Of a stretch of DNA of 53,603 nt, positions 1-11,333 are shown piece by piece; position 1 is the stretch's first letter; the number at the start of each line of letters is the position of its first letter. The stretch is from Lindgomyces ingoldianus. Lineage: Eukaryota; Ascomycota; Dothideomycetes; Pleosporales; Lindgomycetaceae. The DNA lies in assembly GCF_010093535.1 (NCBI RefSeq), contig NW_022985188.1:351345-404947 (forward strand). The letters run 5' to 3'. The notes under the pieces are model-generated. The model did no database searches. It was not told the DNA's origin and was given only the letters and a program-made list of their open reading frames with translations. A program made the position numbers and the translations under genes.

Positions 1-2645
1 AAAGTACAGGTTATGTGACCTCTAAACAGGTTAGAGGAGGCCATACTAGCCCGCTCTAGGACATCCGGCCTTACGCCTACCTTAATGTGCTAACTATTGC
101 TCTAAGCAAGCTTTGCTTTTACAGATCATTTATGAACTGTTGTAGTATTTTAAGTCTTTAGATAAAGTCCGCAAATCGTGTGACAGTAAAGAAGCGGACT
201 AGGATGCAGATGAGAAAAAGGAAGCGGTGGAAGTACGAAGAGTCTGGACTTCGTTCGCCTGTGTGCTTAATGGAGAGATATATTTGGACATGCGATCGCG
301 ACACGGGAAGTAGTAGCTTGAGACGTAGCTATACGAAATAGCGAGGGCGTGCATTGTCTTGGACGTGTTAAGTGTACAGGTGGTGATTGGTGCGAAACGT
401 GGGCTGGGGCACTGACAGCACCGATCCTGTCCTGAGAAAAAGTTAAAATATGTCAACTTAATAATACAAACTCGAGTAGAGTGAAAAAAGCTATGATAAG
501 TCCAAAAGTAGATATCACTCCAGATATGTATCCTCTAGCGTGGGTGTTGTATCGATTCGAACCGAGTTGAAGATCCTTTAGGCTGGAACAACAAGCGGCC
601 GCAACCTTGAATTAGAAACCCGGAAATTATCGCCAGGAGTAAAAACGCTTGTGTTAATAATGTTACTTAAGATTAGACCATTGATTTGAGTTCGTTGCAA
701 CAACTATGTGGGCATCAGAGTGAAACATGATCGCTACTTTCGGAAACGCCCAAGGCTCACGATGATGCCAGGAAGCTATGACCGGCCATCGGAACGTAGT
801 GAAGACTGATCATTAGCAAATAAGATGATGAGAAAGGATGTAGAGCCCCTATGACACCGCCCACGCAACCTAGAAATGCGCGGCCAGCTCTAATGGTGCA
901 CCAAGGAATTCATCTCCGCATCGCGAAATCGCAACCGCTCAATGGAGCACTCAAAGCGCAATCAATACAAAACGTAGAGAAGCAGGTGAGACGAGGGGCT
1001 GAACTGTCTGATGGATGCGTTGAAGGAACAAAAAAATGAGGTGGAGGAGAAATTTTATCAGTAAATTGAGCCAAGGCGCTAGTGCCTATATAAGCTTAGC
1101 GGTGTTTGGACTGAGAATACCTTCGCGCACCATGAACATCGACAATATTGATCTATCACGAAGTTTCTTTTCCTCCTTATCCGTCCATATCCTAAATTAC
1201 ATCGTGCCTTCTATCTTGAAGCGCCCCTTGAAGGTAGGTTTTACCCCCCTTGATTGCCAAGCTTATGTATTGCGTGTCCATTAGTAATTTGCTATATTGT
1301 CACGATTTGATGCTTAGCTTCATCCATCACGTCCATTCCATGTATAGATTCCATCACCTATTTCCCTGAATAGTGTTTCTCAAACATTCCTCCAAGTACC
1401 TAAGGCTCCTTTCCCACGGTACAGTAGAGTACACTCTTATGACGATGTCTTCATGGCTAATCTTTGACGTAGTTAGTGGAGCCTCACTCTGACATCACAA
1501 AACCGAAATTACTTTCTCTTTACAAATGTAATATTTACTAACAATTCATCTTGTGAGTTCTTCTTTCGCTTTGCAGCAATCAGCTGACCGGAGAGCACGT
1601 TTCTCCAATGGAGGTGTACGATAATCTCAAAAATAAGAAATTTTCCTGCTCTGTGATCTTTAGCAAATACCTTTCACAACTCTTTGCATCACTTATATCC
1701 TCGGCACCGATAATGGAGACTTCACTGAGACGCCCGTGAAGGATTCGGAAGCAGTCTAGAAAGTGTAGAATATGGCGGTTTGGTAGGACATGGATAAGCA
1801 CTTGACGATTGTTCACTATTGGAGTCACCTCAACATATGGGCCTTTTGCAAAGGCCACAAGAGTTTAAGAAGGCAATATCTTCCTCCTCACCGTTGTAGT
1901 TCATCCTCATGAATTCTCCTGATCAATCAATGAATACCTTAAAAGGGGAAGGGGGAGGGGGGGAAGGAATAGCTTCGGAACTTAACTATTATTTAGCTCG
2001 ATAGGAATGCCCACTGTGTCATTGACTTCTGTACTTCAAAATCTTCAAGCTGCACGTGGCCACTACACCTTCAAGTCTCCGCCGAGGGCTAAAGCGTTTT
2101 ACTGCCATCAATTTTCGTTAGCGAGTATTGTTCTCTATTCTTTACAAGCTTGGCAATACACATCACCACTGTGAACCGCATTTAGGATGGAGCTTTAAGT
2201 ACTGTCGTACTCAATGGATTGGTCCCCCTCTTGCGTTGAGGAGGATTATAGTTGTAAACTCTCGCAAAAATGCACCTTGACATAGGTCTGATTATTACCT
2301 TTTATATTGTTTTTGTGAGTATTACTCAGATGTTATCACGCTAACAAATCTACCATCAGAACCCTGCATTGTTTTGTACGCAACTGGAATGATAGATTAT
2401 ACACACCAAAATTGCCTGAGGTTATTTGTTGCCCCACGAGGCTAGAAGTTGACAAACATGTCGTAAAGGTGACACTAACAAACTAGAAAAAAGAAATTAA
2501 TGGCGGAAAATGTGAAACCAAGGCATCAATTGACCTACAGCGACCGAACCACGGTCTGAGCGTACATAATCCTTGTCTTTCCGACGCCAATCTATAGTCG
2601 TGTCACCTTACAAACACTACGTCAAGTACAGTCCAGAATTACTTC
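1..2645. other. Gene-poor left flank
   Basis: No convincing complete gene is visible here. The stretch is relatively AT-rich and its open frames are short, overlapping and not joined by plausible splice sites. The only frame with protein-like character is a minus-strand one at 1580-1858, listed separately. A G-rich run lies near 1942-1965. The part next to 2645 is the 3' flank of the farnesyl diphosphate synthase gene. A decayed accessory region would fit, but no repeat family was identified. Confidence 0.5.
1580..1858 (-). pseudogene. Possible fragment of an unidentified fungal protein
   Basis: This 92-codon minus-strand frame has a protein-like pattern of hydrophobic and charged residues, for example HILHFLDCFRILHG followed by a SEVSIIG stretch. 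By eye this recalls the helix/strand alternation seen in F-box-associated or leucine-rich fungal proteins. There is no partner exon, no recognisable catalytic motif and no supported start. It could be a decayed exon or a chance open frame. The family resemblance is an impression only. Confidence 0.15.
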
Positions 2646-3740
2646 CTACTTGCTCCTCTTGTAGATCTTCTTGAGGAACGTCTCGAAAACCTCCTTCTTG
2701 AGCCCTTCGGATTCGTCCACCTTGTCAATCTTGGCCCGGAGATCTGCGACACGCTCCTCTTCCCACTCCGAGTAGAAGTCCGCAAGCTTCAGCTCATGGT
2801 ACAAGGCTTTGACCTTCGCCTCGCACTCAGCGTTCTTTTGGCCATAGTTTTCCTCGAGAATCTTGCGCTGCTCAGAGGTGACCTTCTTAAGAGCTTGGTT
2901 GATCAACCACGAGCATTTGTTGTCCTGGATGTCGGTACCGATTTTGCCAAGAACTTCTGGGTCGGCGAATGCATCGAGGTAGTCGTCTTGTGCTTGGAAA
3001 TACTCGCCCATAGGAATTAGGATGTCGAGAGATGTCTGAAGGTTCTTCGGCGTTGCGGCACCGCAGAAGTGAAGTGCCAAGGCAACAGGGAGGTAGAACG
3101 AGTAGTAAGCAGTTTTGAAGATGACGATGAAGGTAAATTTCTCAAGACTGAAATTGTCGAGGTTCACATCATCCTCGGGTGCAGTTAACAGGTCACACAG
3201 CTGCCCGAGCTCAGTTTGGAAGGTGACCTCGTGGAACAACTCGACCATGTCAATGTAGCTCTTTTCTTTGCGGAAGTGCTTTTTCAGGAGCAAATAGATG
3301 GCAGACTCGAGCATGAAGGCATCGTTGATGGCGATCATTCCGACTTTCGGCACGAGGTACCAACATGGGTTTCCACGGCGGGTTTTAGAAGAGTCCATAA
3401 TGTCGTCAGAGACGAGGAAGAATGCCTGGAGCAATTCAATCATCCAGCCCAGAAGAGCAGCGCGGAAATAGTCCTCCGAGTCGGGGGTCAGAGTTTTGTT
3501 GAGAAGGAGAGAAGAAGTGTCGACGACAGACATTCCTCGATTGCATTTCCCACCAACGGTATTGTAATTGAGTTGCTGGAAGGGTCAGGGTGAACATGGT
3601 GTTAGGTGGAGTCTGGTGGGAGATACTTTGACGAACCAATCAAGTGACTGCTGTGGAAGTTTATATTGTTTGCAGTGGCTTTCGAGGTCTACCGTAATGC
3701 GGGGCCAGACGCTCTCGAATTCTTTCAGAGTGGTCGGCAT
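2646..3740 (-). CDS. ERG20: Farnesyl diphosphate synthase
   Basis: The enzyme condenses IPP with DMAPP and then with geranyl diphosphate to make farnesyl diphosphate, the cytosolic precursor of sterols, ubiquinone side chains, dolichol and prenyl anchors. Two exons, 3740-3627 and 3575-2646, are joined by a 51-nt intron and give 347 residues, the normal length for this family. The start [12 protein letters not shown] was chosen because it completes the N-terminus and splices in phase 0 into [14 protein letters not shown], the conserved segment before MSVVD. The first aspartate-rich motif DDIMD (about 95-99), preceded by FFLVS, and the second DDYLD (about 235-239) are both present. The protein ends in KRSK, as usual. 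The gene is divergent from CDC23 with a 278-bp intergenic promoter. Assignment is secure. Confidence 0.97.
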
Positions 3741-4018
3741 CTTGGTGTATTGACGTTCTCACAAATTAAGAAACCGGGGAATGTCCTGCGGTATGCAGCA
3801 GGGAGGGATTGAAGGGAAGGGAGGGCGGTGAGAGGTAATTTCGGTTCGGATCGCGGAGAAACTGTTTCGCCGTTTATTGTTTTCGAGCCCCCCACCATCC
3901 AAGAGCATTCGCCAAGATAAAAGACGCGTTCAACGCCCTCATATCGCGTTTCAAATTTTACCACTCCTGGTTCAGATGTCGAGGTGATCAGTTTTCCTAG
4001 CGGTTGATTTTCTTCTCA

Positions 4019-6063
4019 ATGAGCACTTTATCCCCTGCCGACGAGGCGCAATTGAAGGCGCAGCTTCAGGACGCTGTCGTTTCTTGCACCGAACGCTGCC
4101 TTTATCAGTCCGCAAAATGGTATTGCGTCTTCCATTTAGCGGTACATATGTCTTATCTAACTAATATTAGGGCTGCTGAATTGCTGAACTCGTTACCTTC
4201 GTCCGACGACAATGGCTCCGACACCGAAATTGACTCTCCCATGTCCGATGCTCCTCCCCGTACCCCGATAAGACAGCTCCACAAGGATGCCACAGAACTA
4301 AGACTCGAGGCCCGTGAAATGCCAAAGTTTCTCTTGGCGAAGTCTTTGTTCGACTGCCGAGAGTACGATCGATGCGCCGCCGTCTTCCTCCCTAGCACCC
4401 TGCCGAAAGGCTCTATAAATCCCATACCTTCTCCCGCCGCAAAAGTAAAGCACCCTTGGAAAGGGAAGGCAAAAATGGGTACTCCATCAAAAGGAACGAC
4501 TTCGATAAGGTCGGTACTGGGGCTGAGCCAGAAAGCGCTGTTCTTGGCTTTGTATGCAAAGTACATTGCTGGTGAGAAGCGAATGAACGAGGAGAGTGAA
4601 ATGATCTTAGGTCCTCAGGATGGGGGCGTAACTCTAAACAAGGAGTTGTCGGGTGTCTCTGCAGTACTCGAGGAATGGTTCACTAACCTACCATCGAGCG
4701 GAAGACAGCCGCAGGGATGGTTGGAATACTTATACGGCATCGTCCTCGCGAAGGGAAAGAACGAGAAGTTGGCCGTTGACTTCTTCGTTCGTAGTGTAAA
4801 CCAGTATCCCTACAACTGGGGCACATGGCAGGAATTATCCAGTCTCTTGGGGACGGTAGAGGAAGTAAGTTAGCCGGCTCTGTCATATTTCGTTAGCTGA
4901 CGGGACTCTAGCTCCAGCAAGTTCAAATGCGGCTGCCTCAAAATATTATCTCCTTCATATTTCATATCAGCGCGTCTCAGGAACTCTACCAGTCGACAGA
5001 GCAAGTCCATAATTCTCTTACGCAAATTTTGTCCTTCTTCCCCACCTCTGCATTCCTGCAGACTCAGCGGGCACTCTTGCATTACCACACTAAAGATTTT
5101 GAAGAAGCCGAGCAAATCTTCTCCAATCTTCTCATCACAGACCCGCACCGCATCGACTCTCTGGACAATTACTCCAACATTCTTTATGTAATGGGTCTAA
5201 GGCCAAAGCTGGCTTTTTTAGCTCAACTTGCCACCGCAACCGACAAATTCCGACCCGAAACATGTTGTGTAGTAGGGAACTACTACTCCCTAAAATCAGA
5301 ACATGAGAAGGCTGTTATGTATTTCCGTCGAGCACTTACCCTAGATCGAAACTTCCTCTCTGCCTGGACGTTAATGGGTCACGAGTTTGTGGAAATGAAA
5401 AACACACATGCCGCCATTGAATCATACCGCCGTGCAGTGGACGTCAATAGAAAGGACTACCGCGCATGGTATGGCCTTGGCCAAACCTATGAAGTCTTAG
5501 AAATGCATTCCTATGCTCTATTCTATCACCAACGGGCTGCAGCTCTCCGTCCGTACGACCCAAAGATGTGGATGGCGGTTGGTCAGTGTTTTGGAAAGGT
5601 GGGGAAGGTCATGAACGGTATACGAGCATACAAACGGGCCCTAGTTGCAGGTTCATACTATGACGCTGGAGTAGGATCGAGCTTCGGCAGCGGCGAAACC
5701 CCTGGGCTAGGGGGAGGAGTCCTTGATCCTGATGTTCTATACCAGATAGCTTTGCTCTACGAGCGCATCCAAGAAACGACTGAGTGCTCAGCTTATATGG
5801 AGCTAGTGCTCGCTCAAGAAGAAGGTCCAGAATACGAAGAGTTCAGTGGGGAAGCTAGCGGTGGAGTCGGAGTTACCCCGACAACGAGTAAGGCTAGATT
5901 GTGGCTTGCCCGATATGAATACATGAGAGGCATGTATCAAAGGGCTATGGAGCTCGCAAATGAGCTGTGTCAAGATGGCGTGGAGGTCGAAGATGCGAAG
6001 GCATTAGTCCGAGATATTCGGGCAAGGATTGAGAGAGATAGGGGGGAGGGTAGATCCTCTTGA
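4019..6063 (+). CDS. CDC23: Anaphase-promoting complex subunit 8 (Cdc23)
   Basis: This is a TPR scaffold subunit of the APC/C ubiquitin ligase that drives mitotic exit in the nucleus. Three exons, 4019-4119, 4171-4864 and 4912-6063, give 648 residues. The first intron (51 nt) splits a Trp codon and restores SAKWAAELLNSLP. The second (47 nt) begins GTAAGT; an alternative 3' site 6 nt downstream would drop two residues. Exon 3 carries MRLPQNIISF and SQELYQSTEQ, typical of Cdc23, then tandem TPR motifs from about residue 389 to 500 (for example EKAVMYFRRAL, AAIESYRRAV). A first TPR-like helix pair lies near 300-350. The start is the first ATG, at 4019; the frame extends upstream only through non-ATG codons. 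Exon 1 starts 278 bp from the ERG20 start codon. Confidence 0.95.
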
Positions 6064-6628
6064 GAAACAGGACGTTGCATTTTGGCAAGGACCGCTGGTT
6101 TGAGGGGCATTGCAGGCGCATAGGTATGATACCCCAATCGATGACTTCGAAAATATCCTCGTACAATCCAACATTTGCAATTATCTGGTCCACCCACAGA
6201 ATCCAAATTTCACAGTATGTGCGATTGGCCTTTGTTTCTTACCGGTTGACCAATTTCCATATTCTAGTTGGTTACTAACTTGTTCATAATATGTTGGTTC
6301 TCTTTTAAGACCCATATGGTCAACCGTCACGGTGAAATATGTTAAGACTTTCCTTCATAGTGATAATCGCATCCGCTGACCATGTCTGAAGTGCGCAGCA
6401 GTCGTGCAGGATACAGCAGGCCCACCCCTTCATAACTTTTTACGGCCGATATCTCACATCTCGATATGTCATGAGAGCACGTAACTACAAGGACGGATGG
6501 TTCCCACCCTTTGGTCGCGAGATACACGTTTTCTACCCAATTCCGGCCAACCTACTCGAACGTCTTGACGAAGAGGAACTGTGGGACTGTACTAGACTAT
6601 AGATGGAGTCCTCTTCTATGGAGACATA
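6064..6628. other. Intergenic, 3' of CDC23
   Basis: About 565 bp follow the CDC23 stop codon. I see no gene, RNA or repeat here. Short open frames occur on both strands but none has family-like sequence or splice partners. Confidence 0.5.
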
Positions 6629-7105
6629 ATGCCTTATTCAGATCCTCGAGCGTTTATAGGCACTATGGATCGCATCGAAGACATCCTTCGTCCTCGGCAT
6701 GGACATTGCGGGGGCGGTATGCGGGGTGAAAACGGCAATTTTGGCAATCCCTACTACCAGAAAATGTGTACGTCGGTGAGCGGGGCACTCTGGGAAATTG
6801 GTGAGTATTCAGGCGATGAGACCTTTTTGGGGATCTCCAAGTGCGGCCACATGTACGGTTGAGCATAAGGATTCTCGGATATGTTCAGCGGCGGATACGA
6901 CGCCTCGTACAGCGGCTATCAACCATTTTCCGGATTCAGTTCTCAATATCAACCCTTTGACTCTGGGGGTAGAGCTCCAACATTCGAGTGCGATAGAGGC
7001 AGATCCTCTTCTCCGTTCGGTTCGGGACATAGATCTCCATCCTTAGGTGACGATAGCGGTTTCGGGGGTCCTCTCCCCCAATCCAATCCCCCTGACGGCT
7101 CTTGA
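6629..7105 (+). CDS. Hypothetical small Gly/Ser/Tyr-rich protein (doubtful)
   Basis: Two adjacent open frames of similar unusual composition can be joined by a plausible 69-nt intron: exon 6629-6800 ends before GTGAGT, and exon 6870-7105 follows an AAG acceptor. The junction completes a Gly codon (WEI-G-FSDMFSGGYD) and gives 135 residues. The N-terminal half has HGHCGGGMRGENGNFGN; the C-terminal half is low-complexity, rich in G, S, Y and F. An alternative start is ATG 6665. There is no signal peptide, membrane segment or known domain. It lies tail-to-tail with the HET remnant on the other strand. It could be a real lineage-specific disordered protein or a coincidence; only the phase match and composition support it. 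Confidence 0.3.
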
Positions 7106-7479
7106 CGGTCAGCCTCTTGTAAGATGTACCCACCCCCTAATTCATTTGATAATATTAACTTCTTCGGTCTTAGAGCTTGTTGGTATTTCGACGATGGAAG
7201 ATGCTGAAAACGCCCAGAAGAAAATAATATGACTACTCGGTATGCACTGAAGCCTGGTCGGGTTGATGCTTCTGGACATCGTCCAAAGAAACAAGGGCCT
7301 TGAAGTTCCCTTGCCAAATGACCGGGATAACTCCATTTCTTGCTACTTTCATTGAAATCAAATCGATTGCTTCCCACAATCGGCATGATGCGGATAGGGT
7401 CGCTTTGGCGCTCGGAACACATGATCTCACAAGTTTCACTATCAAAGTTAGGGCTGTCATAGAATGAATTTGTCAAGAG

Positions 7480-8410
7480 TAATAGTAAATAAGAACACTG
7501 AATAAAGAGTATGTCGTGTGGTCTTATCTCTCAAGTCGTTCATCGTGCACTCCTAGTTCGGCAACACCTACCCAACCCATCCATGACCAGCACGGTAGGT
7601 GGACTTGATTGTTTTGGCCGTGTAGCGATACAACGTATTGGTCATAGTGATTTGACCAGACCAAAATAATGACAAACCAAATCGAGATCGAGGATGTCCC
7701 CAATGGAGTTTTTCGCCAAAAATACGCTCAAATGCCTCTAAAACAGCTTGAAGGGCATCATGGATATCCTCAGGGCAGGTCAAGTGGCGTCGCGTATATT
7801 GTGAAACAGCACCTTGGTACATCTTCCGGAAAGTGTGACGATTAGTTGTTATCTGAGCTAGCGGTCCATCGATTCTCTTCCGGGATAATGGTCGGCCCTA
7901 ATTGTGTGCAAACAATTCTGCACGTAGAGGTGTATCGAACTGTCCCTTTTCGTAGACATACGGAAGTTCGAGATGCGAATTCTCGCAAAAGAAGGCGCCA
8001 TCGCAGACCCAGAAGACCTGCTCTTGAGTGAAGATAAGACTACGGCCTGGTAGATAGCCCTCTTGAAAAGTCCATGCTCGAGTATTCCACACACTTATAT
8101 CTACACCTAAGTGACAGGAATCGTTAAGTCCTTGTCACAAGTCCACACAGGTCGGGGACTGCATATTATAACTAGGGATAGGCCAGCATGTTCGGATTTG
8201 TCGTCTGATGGGACATATTGTACCAGTTACTGTTCAAAAGAGCAAGCTCCAGGGTGGAGGCCGAGCAGACCGGCAATTGCATTCTTTTCAGAGGCGGCTG
8301 TAATTGTGATGAAAGCCTCTCGAGATATGTTTCTGTTTGCAGTAGCGGAGCTCTCCCAGCTGCACCACCTGCTCGTACTCAGGAGTTTCGTCTGCCTGCT
8401 ATAGTCATAT
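7480..8410 (-). pseudogene. Broken HET-domain (heterokaryon incompatibility) gene
   Basis: Pieces of a HET domain appear in the right order on the minus strand but in different frames. Around 8312-8272 lies ITITAASEKNAIAGLLGL, the segment after the YGNA motif. Around 8092-7898 lies WNTRAWTFQEGYLPGR followed by FTQEQVFWVCDG, the family's TRGWTFQE and F.C signature. At 7822-7700 is the SQYTRRHLTCPEDIHDALQ segment. Near 7590-7565 is PCWSWMGWVG, the usual end of the domain. In-frame stops fall at 8227-8229 and 8135-8137, and the WSWMGW segment is in a different frame from the one before it. No N-terminal start is recognisable. HET proteins trigger cell death on non-self recognition in fungi. This copy looks inactivated; unrecognised introns could explain part of the disruption but probably not all. 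Confidence 0.7.
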
Positions 8411-9149
8411 GCTGCCTACCCTGTTACCTAGCTCACTCCTTGCATATATATACCCTTAGGTACCCTCCTTAACTACCAATCTAGTTCCTCATGCCTCTGG
8501 TGCTCCCAATAGCTTCAAAGTTTCTCAGGCTGCGGAATCGACCCTCAATATCACTTTCCCATCGACCCTGGCAAATGCAGAGTATATCAACCCAAAGGAG
8601 TTCAATATCCAACATCCGTGCCAAATGGATGGCGTCTGTGATGGCTCACGGTAGGTGAACTCGTGGTAATGCGCCGTTGAGCTGGAACTGACCCTCTTTA
8701 TCGTGTTCAAGCTTAACTTGCAAGGCATCTCCCCAAACATAGCTCGAAGCTGAATTCTGGACGTGTGCGAGGTCAAAATTTCACCGTATAGATAGAAATT
8801 TCCGGTTGACTTCGATGAGGCGAATAAACTTCTTTCGAAATGTTCTATAAAGTTGTTTGCTTCAATAGCGAAGTTTGAGTACTAACAAACTTACTGCATA
8901 TCATTTTTTTTTGGCTGTTCTTGGTCAACGCAGGGGCTGATATCATGCTCCGTCTTACGTATATCTACCTAATGACGCAAGAGACCTCTGTTGATCACAT
9001 TTGAGGATGAATAGCAATTGTTTCAACTTAAGCTTCTGGACAAAATGCTACTAGATAGAGTTAAACCTTTTCGAGCTAAACAGCATCATATATGACAAAA
9101 GCCACTCATCTTCCAATGCCTTGTTGCCGACTCCTAAAAATACACATCC
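8411..9149. other. Intergenic, upstream of the HET remnant
   Basis: No intact gene is visible. It contains a short sequence (8441-8517) that recurs at 46894-46979, listed separately. An 83-codon minus frame at 8525-8776 has weakly protein-like content (HEFTYREPSQTPSIWHGCW) and could be a further decayed piece of the HET gene or a neighbour, but I cannot place it in a family. The right end is the 3' flank of the membrane-protein gene. Confidence 0.4.
8441..8517 (+). repeat. Dispersed element, copy A (TATA run plus 35-bp core)
   Basis: A TGCATATATATA run at 8441 is followed 43 bp later by a 35-bp core at 8483-8517. The same arrangement occurs at 46894-46979, where the core is at 46945-46979. 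The two cores match at 30 of 35 positions with no gap. Spacing from TATA run to core is 43 bp here and 52 bp there. This could be the conserved promoter and leader of a gene family or part of a dispersed repeat. Confidence 0.5.
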
Positions 9150-11333
9150 CTACTTGAGCTGTTCACCTAGGAAGCTTACAAGATGGCTAGCAATATCGTG
9201 CTCTTCTTTACTGCTGCCTTTGTTCGATTTCTCAATACCTTTAACTAGCTCTACATCGGTTCCGTAGTCCTTCAAAACCGCCACAAAGAAAGCGAGGCTC
9301 ACCAGCAACATCGACCCATGAAGATTGCTATGCTGATCGCTCATATCATTGCGATCTTCCGATAAAATCCACCACGACAGCATAGAATCCATCGTTGTAA
9401 TATACATCCCACCTAACCACGGCAAGTTCTTCTTCGCCAGATGCTGATGATCGATACTCCATTCAGGCTGACGCATGAGGCCTCTCACAAGCAAAGGGGT
9501 CGGGGCGGCAAGGTCAGACACCTGCGTCGGAAAAGCAAGACACATTTGCGCGTTCGGAAACGCGAGGCCTTCTTCTGTGAGAACTCCTCCAGAAAATGCA
9601 ATTATAACTTTGCGCTCGGTGGGCACATCGCCCTTGCATATCGTTACGCTCATATCGGTGAGTTGCAGAACATAGCTGGCGATATCTGGTTTTTCAGTCA
9701 AGAGCTTTGCAGCTTGCCATGCGATGAGCTCGCTTTTTGCTGGTGTACACTCGGTCCTTTGAAGGGAGTACATCCGGAGATCGAGAAGATTGCCAGATCG
9801 GCTCTCTTTTTCAATGCGCATCGGTCGGCCAGAATCTAGCACGCCGGTCGAGTAACAGCGCTTATCCACGAACACCTCGCCGTCTTGCTTGAATTTGTCC
9901 CGGGAAGGCTCGGACTTGATCATCGTCCTAGCAAAGGCCGCCGTCAAGCATATGAGCAGCTCGGCTATTGCTAGCCACCACTTCGATGACCGAAGCCCAA
10001 GGTAGTGGCAAACGAATGATAACGTTAAGAATAGCGTTACAATCCATGAGAGTACGAGTCGTTGTCGAGATGGAGACTTTAGCCAGACTGCTTCAAAGTT
10101 CATGGCCTTTGACTTGTTTCGTTGTAGAGGGGTCCCGGAAGTATCCATACTGTCTGGCTTTTTGATGGCAACGATAACACCAGTTTTCCATTCTGCTCCA
10201 CGTCTATATGCTCGAACAGCGAGGTTGGCCGAGTCCTGGGAGTCGTATATCAACCATGCGGCGGCACTGACTCCAGCGAATAACCCGATGTAGCCGGCAA
10301 TCACCATAACTGGCGCAGCGGATGTCCAGCCTTTATTCCAAAAGCTAAGGATCTGAACAGCAAGCATTGAGATTAGGGACATGCATGCGATGAAGAATGA
10401 CCAAAACTTCGGAGTCGGAGGGCCCGCACTGAATTCTGATATCCCAGTGAATGTGCTGAGAAAGCTGACATTCAAAGGTCGTGGGAGAGTGAAGGGAGGG
10501 CTTTCATCTAACTTTTTAGCAGATGAACTCTGGCGGGAGAGCAGAGTCGATCCAGTCAATGATGAGTAGAAGGACCAGCCAGATGAACCGTGGCGAGAGG
10601 GCATGGGCCGAGAAGAAGATTTGGCCTGAACAAGTGGCTGTGAATTTCGATGAAGTTGACAGCAACCATCCCCAACATCTAGAACCTCAGAGATAATCGA
10701 CATTATGGCTTGGGCAGATTCTTCATTGCCAACTTGAGAGGATATCCGAAAACACCAGTTTATATCCGCAGCACCTTGGGGAGCTCCTTTCATTTGAAGT
10801 CTGCTCTGGAAAGTTTCGCAGTGTCGGATTTGCTCCATGCACTCAACCACAGCAATTTCTGAGCAGCCACTCAGTGACACAACGGCGAGTGCCTGGCTGG
10901 GTGGATTTGGCACTGTTGACCGAACGATAGAACCGTCCACCATTTCCGCATGCACGCTTCCACAATTAACTCGAGTGACCTCCATTGCTGCCGCTGTTCT
11001 CGCTTCATGTTGGTATCCTAAAAATGACCTCAATGCATGAGCCCCGCACAGCCGTATCATACTGGTAAGGACGCTGAGCAACCCAAGTGGAGCAAACGCA
11101 AGGCTGAGGATGCTGTGAGCTCCTCGCATGTCTCTCAGGAGTTGTTTGGTATTTCGTTCACCAACAAGGAGGATAAGAGGTCCAACGCCTGATAATGCCT
11201 CCGCCCAGGCATCCACCCCAGGGTCAACAGTGCCGGGCGATGTAAGTCCTCGCGGAATAGGTAATGCTTGCGCAAACGATCCATTTGCAACGGCGACGAG
11301 AAGGAGGCGAAAAGACGACTCTGTCCATAACAT
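9150..11333 (-). CDS. Putative multi-pass membrane protein of unknown function
   Basis: A single uninterrupted frame of 727 residues. The N-terminus (MLWTESSFRLLLVAVANGSFAQA) looks like a signal peptide. A segment WAEALSGVGPLILLVGERNTKQLLRD follows, then a hydrophobic stretch near 75-95. Further likely membrane helices lie near 305-327 and 333-357, 423-444 and 447-468, and 683-700. Between the first and second groups are about 200 soluble residues with a Ser-rich patch (about 230-285). I have the impression that the N-terminal LILLVGER...TKQLLR region is conserved in a family of uncharacterised fungal proteins, but I can name no function. No catalytic motif is seen. The gene is divergent from the GMC oxidoreductase with about 800 bp between starts. 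The start is the first ATG of the frame and yields a signal-like leader. Confidence 0.75.
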   Translation of the reverse strand: MLWTESSFRLLLVAVANGSFAQALPIPRGLTSPGTVDPGVDAWAEALSGVGPLILLVGERNTKQLLRDMRGAHSILSLAFAPLGLLSVLTSMIRLCGAHALRSFLGYQHEARTAAAMEVTRVNCGSVHAEMVDGSIVRSTVPNPPSQALAVVSLSGCSEIAVVECMEQIRHCETFQSRLQMKGAPQGAADINWCFRISSQVGNEESAQAIMSIISEVLDVGDGCCQLHRNSQPLVQAKSSSRPMPSRHGSSGWSFYSSLTGSTLLSRQSSSAKKLDESPPFTLPRPLNVSFLSTFTGISEFSAGPPTPKFWSFFIACMSLISMLAVQILSFWNKGWTSAAPVMVIAGYIGLFAGVSAAAWLIYDSQDSANLAVRAYRRGAEWKTGVIVAIKKPDSMDTSGTPLQRNKSKAMNFEAVWLKSPSRQRLVLSWIVTLFLTLSFVCHYLGLRSSKWWLAIAELLICLTAAFARTMIKSEPSRDKFKQDGEVFVDKRCYSTGVLDSGRPMRIEKESRSGNLLDLRMYSLQRTECTPAKSELIAWQAAKLLTEKPDIASYVLQLTDMSVTICKGDVPTERKVIIAFSGGVLTEEGLAFPNAQMCLAFPTQVSDLAAPTPLLVRGLMRQPEWSIDHQHLAKKNLPWLGGMYITTMDSMLSWWILSEDRNDMSDQHSNLHGSMLLVSLAFFVAVLKDYGTDVELVKGIEKSNKGSSKEEHDIASHLVSFLGEQLK

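Noticed and set aside
545..600. GGTTCGAATC on the minus strand, resembling a tRNA B box
   Set aside because: No A box at the right distance and no pairing acceptor or anticodon stems in the flanking 80 bp.
6949..7476. 175-codon minus-strand frame as the C-terminus of the HET gene
   Set aside because: It is out of frame with the WSWMGW segment, its end is antisense to the plus-strand Gly/Ser-rich frame, and no HET-like sequence is visible in it.
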